From positions 4,650,001 to 4,714,000 of the forward strand of contig JALGAS010000001.1 of assembly GCA_023078685.1 (NCBI GenBank): a DNA stretch of 64,000 nt. Reading direction: 5' to 3'. Made by a program: the position numbers and the translations under genes. The stretch is from Neopestalotiopsis rosae (Eukaryota > Ascomycota > Sordariomycetes > Amphisphaeriales > Sporocadaceae). This document shows positions 10,769-20,394 of the stretch, in pieces (the stretch's first letter is position 1; the number at the start of each line of letters is the position of its first letter). The notes beneath the pieces are model-generated. The model was not told where the DNA came from. It ran no database searches and saw only the letters and a list, made by a program, of their open reading frames with translations.

Positions 10769-12254
10769 ATGTCTGGCTTGCGACGCTCTGCCAGCATGGC
10801 AGCCGCCAGTATGAAGAAGTGGTTCCCGACTACATCATCCCCGTTGATAGTCTCGGCACCAATGGCCTATGTGACCAACGTGCAACTGGCAACAGAAGTG
10901 ACCAAGGCGGGCGGTTTAGGTACTTTTTCCTTCTTGTTCTTCTTTTCTTCTGTGGGCCATACACTCGCAATGCTCGATCAAAGACTAGGCGCGAGACGCT
11001 GAACGCATTCTATTTGACTTTAGGTTTTATCACTGGTGGCCGCGACTTTTCACCTGAATCCCCAGCGCTGAAGAAGCTCGACGAGGATCTCACCGCAGCC
11101 CGTCGACTGCTCACATCGGCTTCTTCTTCTTCTTCTTCCTCTCCGCTCCTCCAGGCCAAGGAGAACGGCGACAAACATTTGGCAACGCTGCCCATTGGCG
11201 TGGGCTTTGTCACGTACGACGCCTCGCTCCGCGCCTTTGCCCAGACCACGACGCCCATTCTGCAGAACCACCGGCCCGCGGCCGTGTGGCTCTTTGCGCC
11301 GTCCCCGCTGGCCGCGACCACCACGGCCGAGGTCATCAGCTCCCTCGCCGCCGTCGGCCGCGAGTGGGGCCTCCGGGTCGTGGTGCAGGTCGGCAGCGTG
11401 GCGGCGGCGCGGGAGGCGGCGCGGGACGGGGCCGACGTCATCGTCGCCCAGGGGGTCGACGCCGGCGGGCACCAGTGGGCCAGCGGCGCCGGCATCGTCA
11501 GTCTGGTGCCCGAGGTCGTGGACATGCTGAGGGACGAGTTTCCGGACCGCGAGATTGCCGTGTGGGCAGCTGGGGGCATCGCTGATGGTCGGGGCGTTGT
11601 GGCTTCCTTGGCCTTGGGTGCCGAAGCCGCGGTTATCGGAACAAAGGTGAATCAGTCTTTTCATTCTCTAGAGTCAACCTTTCTTCATTTCCCGTCGCAT
11701 GATCACTAATGGCAATCAGTTCATGGTGGCTCACGAATCTTCGGCACAAGACTATAAGCGTCAAGCTATTCTTTCAACGTCAGATGGTGGTAGGAACACA
11801 GTCAAGTAAGTTGATGAGAACTTGGGACTTTTCATTCTATCGTCTTTGTGTGTGCGCTTCGTCATCATTTCTATAAATGACTGACTACTATGTGTGCTCA
11901 TGTCTAGATCGCAAATACACGACCATGTTCAGGGAAATAAAGAATGGCCGGACCTATATGATGGTAGAGCAGTCATTCATCATTCATACCATGACCACCA
12001 GGCCGGTGTGCCTCTCGAAGAAAATGAGAGACGATACCAAGCTGCAAAGGAGAGTGGCGATCATGCAAGACTAGTCACTTGGTCGTAAGTTGAGCTGCAA
12101 CAAGTAAATTCTCCCCATTCAATACTGATGGCTCTCTCATAGGGGCACTGGAGTTGGTCTTGTTAAAGAAGCTCTGCCGGCGGGAGACATGGTCAGAGTT
12201 TTACGAAATGAGGCCTCCCAGGTTTTACAAGATCTCAAAAGTTTGACCGCCTAA
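10769..12254 (+). CDS. Nitronate monooxygenase-like flavoprotein (2-nitropropane dioxygenase family)
   Basis: FMN-dependent TIM-barrel family that oxidises alkyl nitronates such as propionate 3-nitronate; the real substrate here is unknown. Exons are 10769-10919, 11024-11646, 11720-11805, 11908-12084 and 12143-12254, giving 382 residues in one frame. Splicing the first intron restores the conserved AGGLGFITGG segment. Family marks are the N-terminal PLIVSAPMA, the central IVAQGVDAGGH with its glycine-histidine pair, and the FMN phosphate-binding stretch WAAGGIADGRGV followed by ALGAEAAVIGTKF. A serine run (TCT/TCC repeat, ~11120-11142) lies in a variable loop. A second in-frame Met at 10796 is an alternative start. 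The substrate-binding C-terminal part is divided among three short exons, so boundaries there are the least certain. No obvious targeting signal is seen; cytosolic location is inferred. Confidence 0.85.
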
Positions 12255-12957
12255 GCATATCAATGAGATTTTCCGTATACAATACTCGATATGGAATTGG
12301 GGGGGAAAAAACATTGCGACATGATCAATCCGATTAGCAGAGATTTCTAGAAACTAGAAAGAATCCTGCTTCATATATTCTCCACAGATAATCATTGATC
12401 TTCTTGCTCGGGTGAGTGCATTCTCAAGTATCTGTTAACAAACGTACTATACATGTCATATGGATGTATCCGCATCATGACCAGGGTTTGCTCGCCCGAG
12501 AGGTCCAGAGAGCTGAAAGTCGACAGGGGCCCTTGATCCCCCTCTGGAGGCCCAGGGGTTCGTGACGCCACCCACGACCAATCGAATCACTACCGAGCTG
12601 ATCCTTCTACCAGGACCGGGCAACTCTTTTACTATGTATGTACGTGGGGTAAACGCGGTACCATTTTCTATTTTTGACTTACCGGAATTCTGCACCTCCG
12701 TCGCAGCGTGGTATTGAGATGCACAGCCGTTGAAATACAAGAAAATTCGAGCTTATTCATGACTGATTGTGTGCCCAGTCTGACCATACTGACCAGCACA
12801 GCCCCGGATCGCATGGGAATACAGGTGCTGGTCTCACCGTCTGACGTCCTATAGGCGTCTGCTCTTTGCTTTCTCCCAACGACTCTCTCGACTGTTTTGA
12901 TATCCCAAACTCAGCGCCTCGTGACCCCACTACTCTGAATAATGCTCTGGACAGATC
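12255..12957. other. Intergenic between monooxygenase and Clr5-domain gene
   Basis: No supportable gene is seen. A 94-codon open frame on the minus strand (12456-12740) resembles no protein family I know and is probably fortuitous. The stretch must hold the 3' end of the monooxygenase transcript and the promoter of the Clr5 gene. Confidence 0.5.
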
Positions 12958-14858
12958 ATGGTGTTCGGCGCGCTGCATGACACATCGTGGCGATATGCAT
13001 CCATTAGCGGGGATGACCGGCAGCACCAGTCTTGGGACGACCGACAGGATGCCGACACCGCCGCCGTGGCCTTGTCGCCGTCATCGTCGACTCTGCCAGT
13101 TCGGACGTCGCCGCCAGTATCTTCGTCCATCCCGGCCGTAGCAGCCCGGTTTCCCCAGGATGCCCATGACTGGGATTCTGCCGCACCCATCATACGGGAA
13201 CTCTACATGGTACAGAATCTACCTTTGCTGCGCGTCATTGAGATAATGACGGCAGAGTATGGATTCAAAGCTACGTATGATGCAATCACGTTTCTCCTAC
13301 TTGCCCCAAGCCATATTGGGGTAAAGGGCAGTATCAGCTAACATCCACATCAGCGCAAGAATGTACAAGAGCCGGTTTCCAAAATGGGGATGGGCAAAGA
13401 ATGAAAAGAGAAAACCCCCAGAGAAGAGGGCACCGAGAAAAGCTCGGCGTTCAGCAGCAACAGCACAACAGCAGGCGACTGATCCAGAGCCATCGGATCT
13501 GACAGATGCCGGCGGCCCGAACCCATCATCATGGTGGCCGCCGCCCCCAACCTCGCCAGCCGACCGGCTGATGCTCCACGAGAGCCCCTACGCGCGGCAT
13601 CTGTACGAGAGCTGCCGGGCGCTGGACGTCTTCATCTCCTCGTGGGCCGCCCGGGACGATCCCCGGTGGCAAGGTGATGCCCTGCTCACCAGCCTATCGG
13701 TGCAGCCCCTCCCGAGCTACGTCGACACGGCCGTCAGCCACTTTGAGGGCGGCGACTATTCGCAAGGCGGCAAGTTTCTGCGGCTGGCGTTTCTCGACGT
13801 GGAAAAGTGTATCCGGGACGACCACGTCCTCAACATCTTTGGTCTCTTGGTGGAATGGGGACATCCGCTCACCAAGTTTCCCGGTGTCAACGGAGTCGAG
13901 GTCTTGGTGGCCTTTAGCAAGTAAGATTCTTCCTTTCTCTTGTCTTACTTGAACTTGCGTGGTGTACATGAGCACGTCTGCTAACAAAATGCGTGACCAG
14001 ATACGTTTATCAGCAGGTAATGGAAATTTTGTTTAGCCGTTTGCCATGTGACTTAACTGACCCATCAAAATCCAGGCCCTTATACATTGGGGAAACCACC
14101 CCATTACAGTCATGTCCAGAGGTCTCCTGGAAGCAACACGATACGGAACGGAGAGGGTAGTGTCGTGGATGCAGAGCATGTTCCGCCTCCGCATCGACGT
14201 GTTCAAGTCCCTGCGCGGGGCCGCCGACCTGGCCACCATCTCGGGCCAGACGCAGTTCCTGTCCGCGTGGTCCGACCACGCCATGGCGAGGGACTATGTA
14301 GCCAGCCAGCAGCAGCGCATCCGGCAGGCCCAGGCGGCCCACGGCGCCGACCACGACCTGGTTCTGCGCGCGCACATGTCGCTGCTGCGCATCGAGATCG
14401 TGCAGAAGCTGCCCAGCGACGACCTCGAAACCCGGCTGCTGCGCCTCTGCGCCGCCGCCGCCCGCTACCGGCGCTCGGGGGATCGTGACGCCAGCGACCC
14501 CTACGCCGCCCTCAAGCAGCACACCCTCTTTCGGGGCAGTCATGCCCTGTTGGCCCTCTTCCGGGCCTCACAGGGGAGCTTGGACAAGATGGTCGAGGCG
14601 TGCTGGGATGTCGTCTACCTAGACTGCGAACCCGCAACGCCCTGGGGCTCGTTTGTGTCGCTCGTCGTTGATTTGCTGCGCGAGCACGGTCTGCACGAGG
14701 AAGAAAAGAGAATGCTTGCCTGGAAAAAGTCGGTAGAGCTGCCCCCGTCGCTGGAAAAGAAGCTCCTGGAAGAGGAGACCGCAGCAGGGCAGGAGGCATC
14801 AAATTTGGCGAGTGGTCTTGTCGATTGTAAACGGGAAGAGGAAGTGAAGATAGAGTGA
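12958..14858 (+). CDS. Clr5-domain protein, putative fungal regulator, with microexon
   Basis: Exons are 12958-13274, 13354-13920, 14001-14016 and 14076-14858, giving 560 residues. The Clr5 domain (about residues 70-125) has the family pattern: an HDW start, an I.ELY helix, EIMTAEYGFKAT, then ARMYKSRFPKWGWAKN. It is rebuilt only by splicing the first intron. Clr5 domains are fungus-specific, and the founding S. pombe protein acts in gene silencing; no function is established for this one. A basic, proline-rich linker (about 140-175) follows. The rest is helical and resembles the C-terminal helical regions seen in other Clr5 proteins (KYVYQQALIHWGNHP reads across the microexon). The third exon is only 16 bases with GTAATG and ...CCAG flanks. 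Skipping it would shift the frame, and retaining the preceding intron gives an immediate TAA. The end of the protein is acidic and lysine-rich. Confidence 0.8.
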
Positions 14859-16015
14859 TTTCTCCAAGATATTTCCGAGGCCATGATGATCTTATCACAG
14901 ACGGTTGAGTAGTCATGCGAGGTTGTCGAACTTGTCAAACACTACGGTTGCCACGTTCTTGAGACAAGTGTACAAGTACAGCATAACATTGTTATCTCAA
15001 GTGAAGATACATTTGTCACAAGACTTAGAACACTACTTGGAGGAGAACATAATAACGGGCTATCCAGTTTGTCTCACTTCCTATCTGAGATGTAAAAATT
15101 GGAATGAGGCGTTTCGCGTCTTATAGAGGATAAAATACAATGTCATATCAACAAGGTGTCATAGCATTATTGTGTTACCTTGATAACAATATGTGTTGGT
15201 GTTTCTTGGGCAGCGATTTCATATCACTTTCTGCTGCCATTTCCCACGCCTTCATATTTATTGATCCAGCAAATGCTATTCCTCCTCGAAGATTCTCATG
15301 TGTTCTAATCTAGTAACCGGTGTCCCTAGTCTTTGGATTCGTAATATTATGCAAAGCCCTTGCAGATCATACATTTGCAAGGAACGCAATCCCGCACCTA
15401 TGGTACCGGGCTTAAGTCCATCATGTACATATGCGGCTAAGAGGAGCTGAGTCTGTCATGATATGACATGATCTGATTCCTCACCGCAACGTTGAGCTAC
15501 CCGTAAGCCGCTGCCATAATCATATTACGAGGGTACCTACTCGACCGTGACAATGCCACCTTCGAAGAAAGACCTTGTCATTTGATCCTGTTATGCCTTC
15601 GTCCCGTCTACCGGGAACCGATCGGCACCGGCTTGGCGTTGCGGACGGTAGCGCGGATGAGTATCTTGACTTGCAAATGTGCCAATACACTGGAACACTG
15701 GTCAGTGAGATCTATTAGATCCATATGATCTGCCAAGTCCTCAACTTCTGGGTGATCAATCATGAGATTACCACAAGCTGTCGTCGGTTTGAATCCACCA
15801 GTAATGCCAAACAATCAGCCTGTGATCAAGGCTACATAGAGCGGCGACCTTGGGGCTCTAGATCAAAATAGATAGTTTTTTCGAAAGTCCTTTTCTCTTT
15901 TCTTCTCTGTCGTTCTCTGCCTTATTCCTGGTGATGCACGGCCCCGGTATGCCTCATAAGAGTGAATTTACTATGCGCCAGGCACATCTATTATCTAGAC
16001 CACCCATCAGCCTAC
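14859..16015. other. Convergent intergenic region
   Basis: This lies between the 3' ends of the Clr5 gene (+) and the Cys/His-repeat gene (-). It is AT-rich. Short open frames at 14905-15126 (+) and 15608-15814 (-) have no recognisable content. No RNA gene is seen. Confidence 0.5.
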
Positions 16016-16948
16016 CTAGGGCGACTCATCACCTTCTCCATCTTCCGCTTCCAATGACTTCTTATTCTTCCTCGAGTACGCAGCCCTATGCTGGTCCCTA
16101 TCCAGCCGACTATGCTCCTCGCAAGAGACGCCCAACGCCGGCTCGCGACACCCGCTCTCCCGGCAGATGCCCAGCTCCCTGCAGCGATTGCGGACGTGTC
16201 GATGATGCTCGCAGTAAAGGGACTTTTTGGACTTGCTGGATATGGCGTCGCTGCAGAATAAATGCTTGCAGACTGGCGGCCGCTTCTTTCCCTCGGATGC
16301 CCTCTGCCGTGCCTCGTATTCCTTGAGGAAGTGGTACTTGCACTGGCCGCCCTTGGTCTCGGCGGGATAGAGACAGCGCTTCAGCGTCTCTTCCTTCTTG
16401 GGGTTCCCGGCGACGACGAACTGACAACTCTGCTGTTCCTGTCCCTTGTTTGCTCCCGGCTTACTACTACTACTACTACTACTACAACTACTACCGCTAC
16501 TACCCACGATCATGTTCCCAAGCAAGTTGTTCCTGGCAAAATCCAGGGCGTCGAGCAGGCTGGAGCCGTCCCACCCGCACCAACTACAAACGTCGCAGGG
16601 CCACGGGACCTGCCTTTTGCAACCGCCGGGGCACTGTCGTCTGTCCCACCTCTGACATTGCTCTCGGACTCTCGAAAACTCGTCTTCGGCTGCCGCGATG
16701 AGCTCGAGCTTGTGAAGGTTGCAAAACCGCTGTCCGCCGGCGGCTGGCGCGCTGCACCTTGTCTTGGCGCAGGTTATTGTGCCGTTTGCTACGCAGTTTA
16801 TATTAGTGTTGCTGTTTCTCGGCGAACCCAAGAACAGGAAGCCTAGTCATCCTTTCAGTTTCATGTACTCACGTTCTCTCTTCTTCTCGCCCTTCTCAGT
16901 TTGTCTGCTGCCCGAATTCGGTAGATCCAGGTCGTCTCCCGGGTCCAT
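16016..16948 (-). CDS. Cys/His-repeat protein of unknown function
   Basis: I do not recognise a named family. The long open frame has no usable ATG. A first exon at 16948-16873 (ATG, acidic then lysine-rich) joined across an 84-base intron (donor GTGAGT, branch ACTAAT, acceptor GCGTAG) to 16788-16016 gives 282 residues. The protein carries repeated potential zinc modules of the form C-x4-C-x8-13-C-x2-H: residues 32-51, 199-221 and 234-251. A shorter C-x10-C-x2-H version lies at 164-178, and a dense cysteine cluster lies around residues 70-96. A serine run is encoded by eight TAC/GTA units (plus-strand 16462-16485), so it may vary in length. The repeated C....C...C..H spacing suggests a zinc-binding nucleic-acid or protein-interaction role, which is inference. 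There is no signal peptide. The exon 1 choice is the least certain part. Confidence 0.65.
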
Positions 16949-17630
16949 GTTTTTCTTGCCCTTCTTGTGAATGCTTGCTTGTCGGCACGATTAACTCTCT
17001 CAAAAGTCACGGCGTCAAAATGTAAGTCGAGCATAGAGGGAAAGAGGCACTCGGTATAGACTCATGTGTCTTCGATTAAGCTACCCAAGTATAAAATTCT
17101 AGACAGTATATTTATATCAACGGTTTGAGGCTTGCCATATGGTTTGGAACCTACCACTGCGACAAAGAAAACGACATGTCGTAGATGGTGATGAGTTGGC
17201 GTTTCATCTTTGAACGGCCCAAGCCGACGAAACCTTTACTTTGTCCTCCTGCCAAATGCCATTTTTCTGACATGGCAAGTAGGGGGACTGCGGTCATGGC
17301 CACCATCGATATCTGGACGAATTTCTCCCCAAAGTTGTCTGGGTTGTTGAGCTCTTTGTGGTGTGCAGGTATTTGGGCATACTCCCCCCACGAGCACAGC
17401 CTTGTCACGGATGCATCCAAATTCGCCTGCAGCATTCAGGCACTCGATGGAGTTGCAGGCGTCCTAACATTGAGATCTTCAAGGAGCTGCTGATCGCTGG
17501 GCGGCGAATTCCTTCAGATCTACGGACCATTGCTCGATAATGGTGGCCCGCTGTCGTCATTCGATTCAGTATTACTCATGGTGATGGCACTTGGAGTCAC
17601 CCTGGCGAAGATGTTGTCCTCGCCTGGCGC
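16949..17630. other. Intergenic, no gene seen
   Basis: This holds the promoter of the Cys/His-repeat gene (reading left) and the 3' flank of the 2EXR gene. Short overlapping open frames at 17151-17493 on both strands lack recognisable features. Confidence 0.5.
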
Positions 17631-18521
17631 TCAAGGTACACTGCCAGGAATCTCATTCCATTCGGCGACACCATTTCTGAAACGATATTCGACAAAAGTC
17701 TGCGCCAGTGCCTGAAACGGCCGGCGCGCTCGGTTTTGTTTTTGCTCTCCCAGCAACAATTCATTAGGGTCTCGCTCCTGCGTGGCCTGCAGATACTGCG
17801 CCGTCCTCTGCACCACCATTTCGACCCATTGCAGAAGGGCGGAAACCTTGGCCTCCTGCTCCTGCGGCGCGTTGCCCTGCCCGCAGTCCTGTATCACCGC
17901 CAGGGTGTCAATGTCGTCGAGTGCCCGGCTGCCGATTCTCTGGAGCTGGCACCGCGTCGTCGGCGCCGGGAAAGTCGTCTTCAAGGGGTGGCGGCCGGCA
18001 GAGGAAGGCAGGACAATGGTCAATGTATCCATATTCCGGAAATAGGTCATTAGAGCCAGGGATCGAGCACCGTAGTTTAAAAAGGTCTGCGACTGCATGG
18101 CAATGTGATGAGCTGCCTCACAGCGACGGTCGCCACTGAACCAGACCGGATTCGAGACTTCGGCAGGGAGATACAGAATATCCAAATCAGGTCGAAAGGG
18201 TCTCGTGGGCACATCCATCATGGCGACTTGTGAATAGCGAAAGACTGTTCTGGCCATGGCAAATACACGCCATTCGCGGCAGACATGCATAACTACCGGA
18301 TATGCAGTGTTGATCAACACACTATACTCGGCTGAGTCGTCTGGTCGCGGTCCCAGGGGAATGATGGGACGCAACCCGCCCGGCAAGATGGCGATTTCCG
18401 ACACATGCTCGGGCATCGAATGCTGCCAGATCAACTCCTTGAGTTCGGCCGGGAGTTTATTGAATAGTGACCTCGACCTTGGCGCACTGGCACTGGCACG
18501 GGCACGGGCAAGCGACGTCAT
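17631..18521 (-). CDS. 2EXR-domain protein
   Basis: Intronless, 296 residues, ATG at 18521. After a short Arg/Ser/Ala-rich leader comes FNKLPAELKELIWQHSMP (about residues 20-37). This is the F..LP.E....IW signature of the fungal 2EXR family, which is F-box-like in sequence but of unproven function. Further family features are VMHVCREWR (about 80-90), matching the conserved 'CRESR' helix, and DILYLP with the following aromatic segment. Such genes are highly multiplied in filamentous ascomycetes. No membrane segment or signal peptide is seen. The C-terminal half is variable, with a predicted helix around ALLQWVEMVVQRTAQYLQ. A biochemical role cannot be given. Confidence 0.75.
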   Translation of the reverse strand: MTSLARARASASAPRSRSLFNKLPAELKELIWQHSMPEHVSEIAILPGGLRPIIPLGPRPDDSAEYSVLINTAYPVVMHVCREWRVFAMARTVFRYSQVAMMDVPTRPFRPDLDILYLPAEVSNPVWFSGDRRCEAAHHIAMQSQTFLNYGARSLALMTYFRNMDTLTIVLPSSAGRHPLKTTFPAPTTRCQLQRIGSRALDDIDTLAVIQDCGQGNAPQEQEAKVSALLQWVEMVVQRTAQYLQATQERDPNELLLGEQKQNRARRPFQALAQTFVEYRFRNGVAEWNEIPGSVP

Positions 18522-20394
18522 GGCGGGTGCTAGAATATCCCCATTGATGATGAGTATGGGACCATCACATAGTACAGCAGGCAGGCATGAGGATTATCAT
18601 CGCTTGATGATGATGATTTGACAAAACGACCCTCCGGACTCCATCACTTACTTTTCGTTGCTTAAGGTGATATGCGATGATGATATTTTGCGTGTGCATA
18701 TGTGCGCGTGGACAGAGTCAAAAACAAGAACACGCAAACTGGGAGGGCGAGCAGCATTGCCGGTTTGAACAGTTGGGTAAACAGTTAGACAGATAGACAG
18801 GCAGATAGACCAACCATGGTTTTGCCTGGCAAGCTCAGCTCTTATATACCAGATCTGCCCAAATCGCACAAAAGGATTCCTCAATGTGTACGACCACACC
18901 ACTCTATTAATAATTCTGTATTGGGAGTTGCCGCATTATCACACCTGACCAGCCGGGAGAGCAAAAAGAAGGAGGTCGCTTGGTGGAGGGATTTTGGAGC
19001 CGCAAACGGCCTGCAGATTGACCCGAGAGCACGTGTATATGTCAAATGTGCGTGCGTATGTGTCAATGAGAGACGTATTTTCAGGAAGAAAAAAAACGAG
19101 AAGGATGCACGAAGAGATGTAAGCAGTAACTATCTAACAGCCGCCCAGTAGGTTCCGTAGATGCAGGAGCTGCTAGCGAAAAAAGACTGCCAATATTAGT
19201 CTCGGCACTCGTAAATGGTCAAAAATTCGTGGAGGTGTGCGAAAGCTTGACGATAAGGAATGGCGCCGTTGAGATATAAAGAGAAGAAGGAAGAGTCGAA
19301 GCGGCTCACTGAAAAAAAATTTCAAATAAAGAGGTGTGGTGCCGCGTCGCTGGGTTCCTCCGCCGTTCCATGCGCTAGTGGTCCTTTAGCGGCATGGACA
19401 AGACGTTTAGGGTAAGGCTGAGAACAGCTGCCGGGCGCCTCCAGGGCCTCCAGGGCCTCCTCTTCGATTTTATGCAAGTTCCACTAAAACTCGCATGCAC
19501 GCAGTGCAGTGAAAGCCCACTGTCACGCCCCATAAGCCAGTCGGATCTCAACGGGCACAGGGCCACCGGGTAGATTCATAGATCCATGCCCCAAAACTCA
19601 AATGCAGTCGGCCGAACTTGAAATGCCGTTGCAGCTTGATCCATACACTCAGAGCAAAAAGAGTCAATGATAATCGCTGGATTCCATTGCGTCCGTGTAA
19701 CAGGGTGTATGTAGGGCTTGTACGGAGTACGTGCATTTTGACTTCACTTGATGATGCATGTAGTCCTCTCCATAGAACGACGGCCAGATCCAAAGAAAAC
19801 TTGGCCGTGGGTTTGTGCGACGGAAAAAAGCAGTCATATTTCCTCTCCTTCTTCACAAACTCCATATCTGTCTATCTACTGGTCGCGGTGTGGTACAATC
19901 CGTCCATCTCGTTCTTATTGACCTGTCCCTTAGGCGTATTATTAGATATGCTCAAGTAGACAAGTCGGTTCTGCACGCCCAATGCGTGGATCAATTCAAG
20001 TCGAATTTATCGCGTCGTTATAATACAGCCTAGCTGCTTCAATCTTCTTCTGAAAGTCGTGGTGTCTGAACATATTGCTCAGGGAGAATCTATGCAGCAA
20101 GATGATTGATAAGTGACTAACGCCGTCTGGATCTGCCGGAAGATGCTTGCATATATGCCCTGGAACACGAATGTCCAATGGACCACTCCGGCAAACCAAA
20201 AACAAAAATCAAATGTGGCAATCCTCTCGAGGGTATCGTGACCAGGTGGAGACCCCAACAAAAACGCGCGCAAAGCATGTCCCTCCCTTAGTAATGCTAT
20301 ACGCTGTGCCATGAAACAAAAACGCCCACTTCTGACAACGCCAATTGTCATATGCCTCATGGATATCATGCAGTCGTCAAAACAAACAGGAAAA
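18522..20394. other. Intergenic, 1.9 kb, no gene seen
   Basis: It contains the promoter of the 2EXR gene and the 3' flank of the RING-PHD gene. At about 19437-19463 a 9-base unit (GCCTCCAGG-like) is repeated about three times. Open frames of 105-113 codons on opposite strands at 19548-19959 overlap each other and show no family signature; I do not call them. Confidence 0.5.

Noticed and set aside
11010..11664. Two long minus-strand frames over the monooxygenase
   Set aside because: They lie opposite a GC-rich exon with clear flavoprotein motifs on the plus strand.
16262..16846. 194-codon plus-strand frame with a threonine run
   Set aside because: It overlaps the Cys/His-repeat gene; the Thr run is the antisense reading of its serine-coding repeat and no family features are present.
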